Positions 24,120 to 37,036 of a DNA stretch of 64,000 bases are shown in pieces. The notes under the pieces were generated by a model, which was not told the origin of the DNA, searched no databases, and saw only the letters and a list, made by a program, of their open reading frames with translations. The stretch covers positions 16,605,711 to 16,669,710 of the forward strand of contig OZ018413.1 in assembly GCA_963969595.1 (NCBI GenBank), read 5' to 3'. The position numbers were made by a program, and so were the translations under genes. Source of the stretch: Neckera pumila. Taxonomy: Eukaryota; Streptophyta; Bryopsida; Hypnales; Neckeraceae. How positions within the stretch are numbered: position 1 is the stretch's first letter; each line of letters begins with the position of its first letter.

Positions 24120-27105
24120 TCAGCATTCTCGAATTCTTGCAGCCTGTGATTTGGGACTCAGCTGCTTCTTAAGCTTTCTGTAAAAGAAGATAACTGTCAC
24201 ATCCTGATCATTTTGAAGGATATCCAGTATTGTGCTCTACATATATACTACAGGTAGTATGGCCCAAGTCATTATGAGAAATATGATAGTCCATCACACG
24301 CTAAATCCCCTCCTTTGGCAGTACCCCAATCGCGAACACACGCGCGCGCACACGTAACTGATTCACTTACGATAACTTGGCATTTGAATGATGTTTTACC
24401 TGGCAGCTCCGGCAGATTCAGCTAGCTTGATATTGCTAAGGTTGAAGTACTTCTCACGAGTTTTATTTCCCTCGAGTTCAGCGGCATTGAGAGCACTATC
24501 AAGCCGAGGACTCTGGTCCGACTGAAGAAACTTCTTTAGTGCAGCTTCGTCCTCTTTATCAAGCACTATCCCATGCTCTTTCGCAATCTGCAAAGTTGAA
24601 AGGAGTCAGATGTTAACAGACCACATTGCAAAAGAAACTACCAAAACTAATTCTCACTCCTTAAAGGGGAACCACGGGTATACTAGGGGTTTCTGGTCCC
24701 TTTTTGACATCTCTCAGCGCGGAGTTGTTATCCTTCAATTGTTGCAAATTTGTAATTGTTCAAATCAAATGTGACAAGGTTAAAGTACACTGTAAATCCA
24801 TTCTATATAGATTCATCCATAATGTCAGATGTGCCCTCCAAAATGATGCCTACTGTCCTGTGAGACAAGTTCGCAAAACCAACAGTCGATGAACTTCTTT
24901 GAATAACTGAGCGCATGGTTCCTTACCTGCAAAGCTTTGGGCTCCGTAAATGTTTCGTTTCGCAGGGCTTCCAATTTGGCCAGAAGCCAAGCGGAAGAAT
25001 GCAGCTCTGGATCGTTCAATTGGCGTGCCGGAGTAATGGCAATGGACGGTTTCTGACCGCTCTTGCACGCAGTACTGGCGGACCTTGGTGTGCTGAAACT
25101 GTTGCTTCGTTTGGGCAAGCTTGCACTCTGCGGTCGACTCATTTCATTCACAGTTGCTTTCAGACTTGATAGCGGAGAAGAAGACAAGTCTAAACTTCTC
25201 GCAACGAGGGGGCGGCATCTCTCACCTTGAACCTGCACTCATAGAAATGCAGCAAAGATGCCAAGTCATCAGCAAGACACAAACTAGCGAAGGAAACTGT
25301 GGAATAGAGATATTCTATTATTTATAGCATTATAGCAGAGGATACTAAAACCGTTACCTAATCCTGTCTCCGGCAATGACTCCTGTTACCAGAAGCAATT
25401 CATCTCTTCCAATACACGTGATGAGTTTTCAACTAGCAAGTTGAGAATAAACATCACTTGGCTAAACATCTATGACCACTGATCTTCGAATGGAAATGGG
25501 GTTGTCTACTGAAGACTCAGTAGTGGTCTACAACCTCCCACCTGGACTGATTGCATAAGAAAGCATCCGATACATAAGAGAGAAAACAATTTCATCTAAA
25601 AAGAGTTTGGCTCTTGTAGTACTCAAAGTGAGCTCTCTTGAGTGATCTCCCGATGAAAGTGCACCAAATAGTACCCGACCTTACACCACCATCTCCAGCG
25701 ATCAAATTATTTACCTTGAGTCTCTGCGTGGCCATCGCTGCAAACTTCCCTTTAGGAACTGGTGACAAACTTGCTCGTGCTGACAATGCTTTCCTCCCAT
25801 CCGCATGAAAAACCTTATCATTATTCTCAAGCACAGAAACCCAGTGCTGGGAGCAACACCCTCGGCGTCCATGATCCCACTCCTTCTGATTCGCCTTGCG
25901 GTTCCAAACGCCCTTCGTTTTATCCCGATGTAGCATTATAACTGGAACAACATTCAACGTTTTCTTTGCAGCAGCAGCATCCTCTGTCTCCCCCTTCCCA
26001 CGCTTCAGACCTGTGCAGAACCGCGGTCTCTTTTGATCCACAGATTTCGACCTAAATCGTTCGTTTCTCAACGACGGTGAGGGATGCAGAGGAACAACTC
26101 CCTTGTACGCGCCATTTGCTCCCTTCAGAATATGTGGACGCGCGCTCTCAGAGTACCTAAAACAATATTCAATAAACTGAAAACCATCAAATTGCCAAAA
26201 ACAGGACAGATCTGCAATTCACCTTTTCTCCAGCTGCCCAATCAGTCCAATTTTACCGAAAATTTGCCAGTTGAACAGAAATTCCCTTACCTTTGCAGAT
26301 GCTCCTCAGGAACGAGACTTTTTCGTCCTGGCGATGTGATTACTCGCTCATGAATCGGAGCCGACACAGGCCTCTCTTTACAGCATTCCCGAAACGATCT
26401 CGCAAATGTCGCGTCACTGAAGGAGCTATGCGATTGACCTAAACTCAAATGATCAGCTCGATCACTAGGAGAACGACGACGATCGCCATGACTCTTCTTT
26501 CCATGAAAATCGTCAGCCGTCGACGTTGCTCCTCCTCGGAAGTCACGCCTCCGACTCTCGTCGTGCCAGGCGTGGAGGGCGGCTTGGCATTGCCCGATCT
26601 CCCAGAAGCTGGACCGGGCCTCTTCCTGGTACTGCTTCTCCGACTTCCACTGCATCTGTTCGCACAGCTTCTCGCACGCTTTCTTGAGCTCGTCGTCGTT
26701 CGAATTCTCGGGTTGCCAAGAACTCTTGCCATCTCTTCTTCTCTCCCTGAACCTTTTTCCGCTTTCAATTCCGTCTTCTCTGATCTGAATCTCATAGTCG
26801 TCGTCGAGATGGTGAGGAGGATTCTCTCTGCCGGGAGAGCACGCAATTGAAGTTCTGAAGCTGCTCTCGTCGTAGTAAGAGGCTGTTAAACCCATGGATT
26901 GAGGAGCTCTGGTGCCGCAACCATGGACAGGGCAGGGATACCATGAATCTGATAAATTCGTGTGCAGATGACATGATGCTGTAGCTGGTTTGGGATCATG
27001 GTGTGGATTTACAATTGATGATGATGGCGGATGGAAAGCAGTGCCGCTGAACACGGCCATGCGATGTAACAGAGGCTTGCACTCTGGCGGCAACGCTTCT
27101 GTCAT
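24120..27105 (-). CDS. Unrecognised 602-aa protein, complete five-exon gene
   Basis: Exons 27105-26291, 26156-25715, 25232-24927, 24587-24400 and 24177-24120 join with GT-AG borders and matching phases to 602 codons plus stop, so the model is strong. I do not recognise the family. The N-terminal 90 residues are His/Pro/Ser-rich with several Cys. Residues about 100-200 are highly charged and likely helical (ERRRDGKSSWQ, ACEKLCEQMQWKSEKQYQEE). The middle is basic and Ser-rich (RPQSASLPKRSNSFSTPRSA). The C-terminal 110 residues look folded and helical (AWLLAKLEALRNETFTEPKAL, then KEHGIVLDKEDEAALKKFL). No signal peptide or membrane span. The ATG is the first in frame and directly follows a possible CAG acceptor, so an upstream leader intron is possible. 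A cytoskeletal or scaffold role would be only a guess. Confidence 0.85.
24333..24356. repeat. Alternating purine-pyrimidine tract in the last intron
   Basis: ACACACGCGCGCGCACACGT lies in the intron between exons 4 and 5 of the 602-aa gene. Such alternating CA/CG tracts are prone to Z-DNA formation. Confidence 0.7.
25345..25620. repeat. Interspersed repeat in an intron of the 602-aa gene
   Basis: Shares ordered blocks (ATACTAAAA, GTCTCC, GGAAATGGGGTTGTCTACTG, AGTAGTGGTCTACAA, TTTGGCTCT) with 17560-17880 in a DRG1 intron, about 8 kb away. Both lie in introns of minus-strand genes and in the same orientation. Confidence 0.5.
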
Positions 27106-27199
27106 CTGCACAAGGAGCAAGCCGAGCGTGAGAGCTCGGGAGGTTTCGTTGCCATCGCTGCAAAATTTTGCCAGACTGCGAAGTAGGGATCCACCCCAT

Positions 27200-27830
27200 G
27201 CAACGAGGAATTAGGGTCTCTCAAATGCAACTACAGTACACAAAATAGTGAAATTAGGTTGCCTTACATCAAGAAAGTTACTTTACAAGACATCAAGTCA
27301 ACAAATATTTCTAAAAAATATATCCATTTGTACACATGGAGGTTCATGAGTCCCAATTACAACAACACCTAATTCAAAAGTAGCGCATTCTTGAATAATA
27401 ACTGATAATATTTATACAATGTCAAATGTCAATAAATTAGTATGGGACAATTTAATTTCACTATTTTGTGGATTAAATAAAGATCCACCAAATGCAAGTT
27501 TGACTTAGGGTTCCTCCAAATGCAATTGGAAATGATACTTTTTTCATATGCAAGTGGGAATTAGTTTTTTTTTAGATTTAATTGGAAATTAGGATTTTTT
27601 CAAATGCAACTAGGAATTAGGGTTATTCCAAACACATTTTAGGAGTTAGGATTTTTTATAATGCGATTAGGAATTAAGTTTTTTCAAATGCAACAAGGAA
27701 TTAGGGCTCCATCAAATGCAAGTGTGAACTAGGGTTTGTCCAAATGCTACTACGGATTAGGGTTCCACCATTGATATAGAACTAAAAATTAGGATTCTTC
27801 CAAAAAAATTTAAGAATAGGATTCTATCAA
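27200..27830. repeat. Minisatellite AATGCAACTAGGAATTAGGG, split by a MITE
   Basis: About a dozen degenerate units of 28-33 bp, consensus AATGCAACTAGGAATTAGGG plus TTTTTCCA, run from 27484 to about 27830. One to two units of the same type stand at 27200-27238, on the other side of the MITE at 27239-27470, so the MITE entered an existing array. The array abuts the upstream side of the 602-aa gene. Confidence 0.7.
27239..27470. mobile_element. MITE, copy 2 of the ACAAAATAGTGAAATTAGG family
   Basis: The left end ACAAAATAGTGAAATTAGG and inverted right end CACAAAATAGTGAAATTAAA match over about 20 bp. It is 232 bp long, against 236 bp for the copy at 6375-6610. It sits inside the AATGCAACTAGG minisatellite. 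Confidence 0.75.
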
Positions 27831-30085
27831 AACCATGCAATTGAAACCTTGGGGCACAAAAAAATTATGGACTTGATAATACTCGAGAATTAAGAGGCTT
27901 GAGAGCATTTCCAGACATAAAGTGGACCAACCTATTATGACAACCATCCCTATTCTATATGCATGTACCTATGGTGTACATTCTAAATCTTTAATGAATA
28001 CATCTCATATCAATAATGTCTAAATTTACAGTATTTGATTGATCTAATATATAGCAAAAATTGAAGCAAAGGTTTACAGATTGTAACCTATTGAGTTGCA
28101 TTCATTAGTGCAATTGGCTCTATGTTTTGCTTCAAGAACTCCAAGCATTCTAATGTTACAATCAACGTTTGAGATATTTTTTGAATTTTACTAGCTATCT
28201 TCCTTTAAGTATTGAGTCCAATTTTTTCTCTATCTTTTATTCTAAATAGAAAGTAATAGATTTTTCCACCAATTCCACCAACTAACAATGAACTAACTGG
28301 CAGCTCTCCCCAAACATTGGCTATAATTTGAGACAATTATATAACTTCAATTACTCAATCATTTGTAATTGCACATTCTGTAAACATTTTGAAAATCTCT
28401 CATGGTGTGTACAAATTTGATTCGACATTTTTTTATGCTAAGTTTGAAGCACAACTTTGAGTGCATTTGAAAAGTTCAATTGTACTCTATAATAAGGTAA
28501 GTAGGTGGAATAAGCAATTGAGAATGGTTTCAATTATTAAACCATTGAAATTTTTGTTGAATCTTGTTGGAAATCAAAAGGGATTTTAGATTCTTTTTAT
28601 ATATATTTTTGGCATTTTATGAATCAACTATGAAATTTTATAGCAATGTTGAAAAATATATGTATCCAAAATTGACTCTAGGTTTTCATAAATAAAAGTA
28701 ATTTATATTGTAGACAAGGATAAGTATGGGTTACAATTAGGTACAATTACCACAATGGAAGTTGATTGTAAGTTTCAATAGAGAAGCTTTGAAATTCCAA
28801 ATAATAATTATCTTTTTGCATAATCATGATTTGAAACTCCTAAACAACTCAATGTCTATAAATGGATTTTTAAGGATTGTTGCACTTAAAATCTTGTTAA
28901 GTTTTTGCAAAAATTTTGAAGATGTTTTATGAATAAATATCAAATAAATATTCAAGTTTATGGAATTCCAACTTGAAAGTCAAAAGTAATAATATATTTC
29001 CATATCAAAAGGCCCACAATCATGGAATAAAAGTATTAAAGATTTTTAATTTTTTTTAAGATTCTACCTAGTTAAGTTCATTTAGATGAAATTTAAATCA
29101 AGTATTCATTCCAATTTCATTAGTAAAGTGAAGATTTTCACATTGAAAGTCAGAAGGTCATCGTTTAGCAAAATGAAATACAAATCATTTGTGGAAGTTA
29201 ACTTATCTACTAAAATTAGATGTGTCGGTTTTTTTGGTTGTTTGTATAAATCAAGGTGCTATGAAAATTTGATTTAACCAAAAAATTACATCAAAGTAGC
29301 AAATATGTTGGCAATGTTTTGCACTTTTGTTCACCTCCACATTTTGAATATATACACATCCTTCATCTTTCTTGAATTCAACTAGAATGTAAGTTAATAT
29401 TATCTCATTGTGATGGATATTAACCTCAATTTTTTATAAATTGAGCCAAAATTTAACACCAAATATATTCAAAATCTGTTGACCTTATTAGACAATATTC
29501 AATTTTAAAAAAAATATTCTTCATTTCAAATGCTTATGTCTTGCAATCTATATAGATAATAATTGAAAAAAACTTCCGCATATTTTTATAAGGTGATTAT
29601 AAAGTATGATTTTTTGGTTGAAAGTAGAAAAAGACTAATATTTCAATGAGTCTCTTAGCAAAAGAGTGTCTTTTGTGAAATGCAATCAAAGAAATTTATG
29701 GATTGACAAAATATCTAGTCAATCCTCATTTCGGTAAGATGAAAAAGCACCAATCAATTCAATATGGTATGTTTACCTAATTATACATCTAATTGTAGAT
29801 TTATTGATGTGTTGAATAAAATAATAATCAAGGTGAAAAATGGTGGGATTGTTTTGGTAAAAATCGTAATAATAATTTGTATTGAATAGCTTTATTAAAA
29901 CCTTAATAGACAATCAAAATGATTTATGTATGTCTCATACTATTGTAGAATTTTGGTTCAAGTTTCTGTGTATAGGATCATCACTACTATTTAATAAAAA
30001 ATCTACAGCCATTTTTAATAGATATCAATCCAATTTATAATAGATTAATAAAAATATTTAATAATTAATAAATTAAATCATGGAT
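27831..30085. other. AT-rich intergenic region
   Basis: I see no gene, long repeat or inverted-repeat element with clear borders here. Confidence 0.5.
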
Positions 30086-31242
30086 TTAACCCTAAAGGCC
30101 CAAACGTTGTTTTTTGGCAACATAGCAATTTTGGGCAGCTCACTATGAACGGAAATTTTATTTTTTTTCTTTGAAATTTTTACACAATATGCGGCCTAGG
30201 AGTAGCTTTACATACATGTGGAAAGTTTTGAATCATTCCATTTTGATTGATGAGATGAAAATTATGAGGTGTTCTAGTTTGCAGGCAGTTATGGATTCTC
30301 TATTCTAAAGTAAACATTGGAGTTCTTTATTTAACTCAATTCTTAATATTTTTTAGAAAAAATAAAAGCATAGGATGTATGTTATTTATTACAACATTAA
30401 AACCGTTGGGATTGGCATTTTATAATTCCATAATTAAATTCTTAACAAATTTGTGTTTATAATCATTCACTGCTTCTTTCTACTTACTATTTTTTTCCTA
30501 TCCATACCTTAAATTTGTTTGTTTGTTTGTTTGTTTGTTAGTTATGTTGAGATCTCCCAAACCATGCGCCTCCCAGCTACGTGCTTGGTACCTTCGGAAA
30601 GCCCTCGGCGAAGAAGGGTGCGCGAGCTTGGTTTTTGTGGCGTTTGGAGCTATGGTGCGAAAGTTACTGAATTTTGAAGTATTTACGGATCAAAAAATTA
30701 GAAAATTATTTTTATTTTTGATTCCGACCGTGTGCTTAGTACCGTTGGAAAGCTCTCAATGAGGAGGGGGGCACAGGCTTTATTTTGTGGCGTTTGGACA
30801 TACAGTGCAAAAGTTATTGAATTTCAAAGTTTTTATTATGACTATAATAATTAGAAAATTATCTTTGCTTTTGTTTTGGCTGTGGCATCGGCACAAGGCT
30901 ACACTAGTATATTGTACAATTCCAAATAATTTGAAAATTTTCAAGCATGTAGCCAACTTGCTTTGAAGAATGAATCCAAAGAGTTACCACCATTTTAGAA
31001 ATCTCTTCATATAAATGTGACCTTGTAAATGCAACTGCCCGTTTTTTTGCAGGGACAAAAAAGGCATTTACATGGTGGAAATTTTGAAATTTTTTCCACA
31101 TCTTATCAAAATAGTGCACTACAAGATTCTATGATTATATGTGTCCAAAAATGTTTTTTTTCTAAAGTTTGGTACTTGTACAAGAAATGACAATTTTGGA
31201 GCAGTTTTGGTGAAAACATAGTCAAAAACCTTTAGGGGTTAA
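30086..31242. mobile_element. Long TTAA-ended element, interrupted by a Helitron-like insertion
   Basis: The left terminus is TTAACCCTAAAGGCCC and the right terminus CCTTTAGGGGTTAA. Its interior is the inverted counterpart of the element at 41615-42556, with about 190 bp missing. A 407-bp foreign segment (30501-30907) splits it. Without that segment it measures about 750 bp. Confidence 0.65.
30501..30907 (+). mobile_element. Helitron-like element, 407 bp
   Basis: It begins TCCATACCTTAAAT and ends GGCTACACTAG, flanked by A on the left and T on the right, the Helitron rule A|TC...CTRR|T with no target duplication. Removing it restores the host element sequence base for base in length (TTTCCTA|TATATTGTACAATT against TTTCCTATATGTTGTACAAT in the uninterrupted copy). 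It has five to six TTTG units near the 5' end and two tandem copies of a module starting GTGCTT(A/G)GTACC. The 3' hairpin expected of Helitrons is weak (TGTG/CACA). Confidence 0.65.
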
Positions 31243-32215
31243 TAGCTTTTATTTTAAAGCTATAATTTAACTATTGCACTCTTTAAATAGAATCTTTTTA
31301 TCCAATATAATTATAAGGTTTATAAGTTCTCAAATCATCAAGCACCTTATTTCTTTGTTTCTTTAATTTGGGGTATTTGCAATTCCTAGTAGGAAAATAT
31401 AATCAAATTGGACCCCTTTCCAAACAGTTTGTCTTAAAACAATGATGATCCACCAATTTTAGACTCAATTTTTTTTCAAGTCTTGACAATTTTATAATAT
31501 GCTAACAATATTAGTAAATAGATTAAAACCCCATGATTATTGTAAAACATTGTCAAACTTTGTGGGCCTTAATAGCTCCACAAGTTGGAAAAGACTATTA
31601 TGATATTTTCTACAATTGAAAAATAATGACATGGCTATATAAGAAGATGAGTCAGATTTGAAAAGATAGTATTACACCTAAAGAAAGACTTCAAAATGTG
31701 TAAAATCATGGAATTTTCATTTCAATCTAAACAAACTTGAATGTAAAGGTTTCTACTTCAAAACACTTTGTCCCATTTTGGTCTGCATTTTGAATTATAT
31801 AAGTGTATTTTCTATTAAAGTATGGTATATGAATTTATTTTGTTTAAGGTTTGTTAAACCATACTTCAATTTTCTTACACTGGTTATATCACAAAAAATA
31901 GAGAACCCTAACATTTAATACTTTGGGTACACCATCTTTAATAAACTACCAAAAATAATTATAAAGCATTTATTTAGACGAAATAAAATCTTAATGTCAC
32001 GTAGGTGAGTAGTATACAATTCTCATCCTATACGATCCATGATATAATATTTATTAATTAAAATCAATGATATTTGTTTATTCATTTATGATTGTTTGGA
32101 CTTTGGACCTTAAAAGATTGACATTAATAATGAAGATAAATTACTTTTTAAATATAGACCTCAACTTTAAAAGTAGACTTCAACTTTTTATAATCTTAAA
32201 GAAATTAAAGGAGGT
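31243..32215. other. AT-rich intergenic region
   Basis: No gene or bounded repeat recognised. Composition continues smoothly into the AT-rich ORF that follows. Confidence 0.5.
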
Positions 32216-32907
32216 TCACAATCCATTTAAGAATGAAATTGTGGGTATAAGATTTACCATGGAGTTATGGACACCATTCAAAACAAGACTTGTTTTAGTT
32301 GATTGCTTTTGGTCTATATCCTTGATATTGTTGTTGTCTTTGTTTATTATTCTTTTACAATTTGATGATTTGGATTTTACTTCAAATTCATTAGCATCAT
32401 AGTATTTATGTTTGATTTTCTTGTCTTCAATATATTCTTTTGTCTTTATTTCATTCAAAAAAGTTGGAGATCTATATCTTTGACAACGTTGATTTTTTTT
32501 CCCAAAGTTTTGAGGATTCTTTATTGTATTAATTGAAATATCATTTTGAGCACTATAATTACTTTTAGGTTGAATTGATTCATTTGAGTCATTAGATTTT
32601 ACAAAATCAACCGCAATTCTATTTTGATTAGTTGGTGATCTACACAAGTGCTTGTAATTGTTATATATTTTAAGTTGTTTTTGTGTTTCATGTTTTAGCA
32701 CATTGTATATTGACCATTTATCCTTGAATTCTAGAGTTGTTTCATTGTTTCTTCTACTTTTTAATCGAAGTGCACGAGTCTTGATATTTTTCACATTATC
32801 ATCTCTATAATTTGAGACTTGTATCTTAGTTGTAGTATTCTTCCAAATGGGATTTTGTATACAACTTTTAGAATTAACTTCAAAATCTATATCTTCATTT
32901 CTATTAG
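32216..32907 (-). CDS. AT-rich ORF, possible exon of the WD-repeat locus or independent remnant
   Basis: About 231 codons are open from a possible TAG acceptor at 32908 to the stop at 32216, far longer than expected by chance at this AT content. The product is very rich in Lys, Asn and Ile (for example NKDNNNIKDIDQKQ), hydrophilic and without a recognisable domain. It lies about 450 bp beyond the end of the WD-repeat exons on the same strand and has the same AT-rich composition, so it may be the C-terminal exon of that gene. No clean donor links the two. Confidence 0.3.
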
Positions 32908-33359
32908 AAATACCAAAAATAGTTTAATTCTTCTTTTTTATTTATATTAATTATAATTTTAAACCACATATTTGTTTCTTTTGTTTTATATACCATATGC
33001 AAAAAAAATTGATACTAAGAAATTTATTATTTTTAAATATTTAATTCCATTTATATCACACACTCAACAATAAAAATCCAAATCCATATTTTTGTTTAAA
33101 CTTGTATTGAATGCTATGTTTATTTTTAAATTGACATGAATTTTTTATCATTTCAAATTTATATTATACCATAATTAAAAATTAATGATTTAAATTTTTA
33201 TCATGATATAATTTAAATTTTTATACATTTATTACAATATATTTTGTAATTTTTTTAAAATTAGAGTAATCTAATTTTATATACAAATTATAGTTAGAGA
33301 TTTAGATATTTATGATTATTCAATTGATATCATTTATTTTAATTTATATTACTACCATT

Positions 33360-35299
33360 TCATTCATGTTTTTTGAATTTAAATTTAAGCTCAGAATTTA
33401 TATTATGCATGAATGAATTAAAAAAGCATTTAACAATTTCATACATTTTATTATTACTTGAATCAACCCATTGCACACTTTTCAATATATTTTGTTTATG
33501 AAAATCTTCATTTATTGGTATATTAAAGTCTTGAATAGAATGTATTTGTGGGCCAACATTTGTAAATATTAGCAGAAAATTATAAAATGTATTTTCAATT
33601 TTCTTTAATTTTTCTTCTTTAAAGTTGTTTTTAGGAGGTGCTATATTATTTGATTTCAAAAAGTCACATAATCCCAAACATGAATTTAAATTTAAACTTT
33701 GTATACATGTCCAATTTGATGTTTGATACAATTGTATCTTGTCAATCAAGTCCTTAGTGTTTGCATCAGTATGAAGTGATTTTATAGAGGGCCTTAATGA
33801 AACCGCCACTGCCAAAAGGCTACCATCATTGCAGAAACTCAAACAAACAATTGACACTCCGATTGAGATTTTTGTATATTGTGGTAATCAATCATAAGAT
33901 TTATTGTAACGAGTCCACACCATCAAGCCACCTTCAATGGTTCCAACTGCCATATATTCTTTGCAATAAGCTGATGTAGATAAATTTTTTATACCTTGAA
34001 TATAACAATCTGATTCAATGCATTTTGTTTTTATTTGAATATATTTTCTTCAACTACAAACTTTGTTGCATCATCTGAAATTAGATTTTTTTAAATACGC
34101 CATTTATAAATGGACTTTTCATATATATTTTTAATCTACAAAAGGTTGTTTCATTTTTTTCAAAATATTAATAAGACTTCAATGTAGCACAATATATCAA
34201 ATCATTTACAAGCTTAATTTATCATAAAATATAAAATGACCAAGTGTACAACAATTTTTTTTTTTTTTAAATAACTATAAATTTTGTAGTATGTTAAAGA
34301 TAAATGAGTTGACACAAAAATACAAAATGAAAGAATTTTTCACCTGAGAAATTTCAGGTACAAAGTTAGTATATGGGAAACTTCACCTGCCCCTTGTTCC
34401 ACATCTCCATAAGATAAACCTAGAGAATGGATAGCAAAAGCCGTAATATAAGCATTACTTGAAGGTAATAATGTTTCTTCAAAAACCAACTCCAAATTCA
34501 TACTTTCATCATTTGATTGAGGATTGCCAAATATTTTCCATAGGTGTATTAATCCATCCAAACATCCCATGGCAAATACGGAAGACATGCCAATAAATAA
34601 TAATATTGGAAAATATGGACAACTAATTTCCAATGGTTCACTACACATCGGACATTTTTCTTTAACAGAAGGATCGATATAATAATCTTTAGATTGTAAA
34701 ATGGACACATTTGTTTCAAAAAGCATGAATCCATCTGAAAGCCTCCAACAACGAATGGATCCATCAGATGCTGCGGACAATATTATAAGTCCATCTGCTC
34801 TAACCGAAATACATATGATTTTTGATGAATGGGTTCCAATGCAAAAGACTTTATTAAAATTTGTATTAGTGCTTGAAATGTGAGATATTGTTGGCAATTT
34901 TGCAAATAATATCCTTTTAGAATTTAGTTGGAAAAAAACTATTTCATCAATACGACTTGGAATATACTGAAAATTTCTCAATTCCACATCTACAACTTTT
35001 GTTAATCTGTTGAATGCATTGGAATCTTGTTTTTGGTATATAAGATGTAGTTGATATGCTGAAATTGGTAATACATTGTAAGCACCATCATCTTCAAAAT
35101 GTATCATATATGTATTTATTATACCACCAACATGTATTGCACCAAAATGAAATTCTTGATTTGGATTCCAATGTCCAATTCTAGTAAAGAATTTTTGGCT
35201 ATCACTATGATCATGAAGTGGAGAAGGACAACATGGACCCAAAATTGAATTGGGCGATATTTGATGTGCAACACGCATAAAGACAAGCTCCGGTCTCAT
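33360..35299 (-). pseudogene. WD-repeat protein gene, AT-rich, disrupted
   Basis: Exon 35299-34387 (from an ATG; about 304 codons) encodes WD-type blades such as IICISVRADGLIILSAASDG with SIRCWRLSDG, and CLDGLIHLWKIFG, plus a CPMC...CP cysteine pair. A GTGAAG donor at 34386 and a TTCAG acceptor join in phase to an exon starting 34074. That exon needs a frameshift in an A-rich tract near 34030. It continues with YMAVGTIEGGLMVWTRY, then meets an in-frame TGA at 33889-33891 followed by the in-frame blade IVCLSFCNDGSLLAVAVS and IQLYQTSNWTCIQSL. The frame closes at 33360. WD-repeat proteins are scaffolds; I cannot name the subfamily. The stop may replace a Trp codon. The locus may have upstream exons. 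Confidence 0.6.
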
Positions 35300-37036
35300 C
35301 CTTCATTTAATATTTATCATCATGCATACACATATGTTATCTTTGCTTGATGCTTTTTCTTGAATGCTTTACAATAACCTCAAATTCAACATTTTGTATT
35401 TGAATTTTCAATACAATTACACACACTCTCATTCAATAATTTATAAGTGGAAATACATTTAATTCAGAACCATTCATCGACTTTGAAAACAATATTTCAT
35501 AATGAATTAAATAATTTATTTGACTTATTCAAATAGGCAAATAGATGTGTAATTTTTTTCAATTATTATAATATTCATTTCTTATAACTAAATAATATGT
35601 GTTTTTAAGGTTCATCAAATTCATGAAATATGCATAATATGCATTATTTTAATTAGAAAATAAAAAAATATAAACTTCACGTGCATGATTTCAATTAATT
35701 TGATTCTTTTATCAATGCCTAATTCAAAAAATTTGCAATTGGACAAATATAAATGAATATGAGGATTTTACAATAAAAATAACAATTTTTGAAAAGTTGT
35801 TTTGTTCTTGATTTATATTTCAAAATAAGGTAGACTTGAAACAATGATTTTTTATTAGAATTTAGATTTCACTAAAGTATGAGAACTAGTATTTCAGGGT
35901 TTAGAGCTTAGCATAACCAAAATAGATTGAAATTTAAACTTCTTACTTAGATTCAAGACATGTGAATTACAATTTAAGAGCATAATTATAATTGAAATCA
36001 CATAGGTCAATCATTTTGTACATGAAAACTAGGTCTTTATGCTCTTAGTTCAACCACTCTATCAATGATGACTAATTGAAGATCTAGGATTCTTGAAATG
36101 GTGAAATTTCAAAATCTTAAATATTTGAAAGCTAAATTTGAATGCTTGCAATGTTTTAGTTTATAGTTTGTAAATTTATTAAGATCTAGTGAGAATGTTG
36201 CCCAATGGCTTTTAGTTAAATCAAGCTTTATTTGGAAGCAAGAGCAATCTAAGTAGAATATTTGGCCATTCACTCACTAAATTAATATGGTGATTTTCCA
36301 AGGTTCTTTGAAATTATAGCATAACCTTTTAGTATTTATTAACTTATCAAGGTTTTTAAATTTTAATGAACTTACAAATACATATACTAGTAAAAAATTT
36401 GTAAAACAATTTTTTGGGGATTTCTAAAAGTTTCGTATTTTTTCATCTTTTCAATGATTTAAATTTTTGAAAGTTTACAAATAAACTTATGCTATAATAA
36501 ACTCTTCATTTTTCATTGATTGCTCTCATAAAAACTTGATAATAAGTTCTAAATAGTGTAGGTGACTATTCAAGGCCCAAATGTAGATGAAAGGATAGAC
36601 AAAAGTGTCTCTAAAACAGGTTTACTCATGGCTTCATTTATTCCCAAGTAGTTGTGGCTTTAGTTATGACGCTTTAGTTGCATTGTCTTCAAATTCTATA
36701 ATTTATATAATGCACCTCAATATTAAACCTTAAATTTGTCAATAAGCTTATAGAAAAGAATGTCATTACAACTAGGGAATTAGCTACACTAGTCTTGACC
36801 TAAAAGTTGTCATTGAAATCAATTGGAGAAAAAGAATAGTTGAAATGGTATTGGGGTAGTGTTTCACATAGATGGACTATTTTGCCTATTTGGGAATTGT
36901 CATTTGTTTCTTCTCAAGACCTCATAGTCATTGTAACAAATCTCATTCCAATGGTGGCCAAATATGTACACTTTTTGTAATGCTTAGTTGTGGCAAGTAA
37001 AAATTTATAGTAGTTGAAAGCATATTCTCATCGACC
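35300..37036. other. AT-rich region upstream of the CDC50 gene
   Basis: No gene and no bounded repeat found. The promoter of the CDC50/ALIS gene must lie in its right part, but no clear TATA box was seen close to the ATG. Confidence 0.45.
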
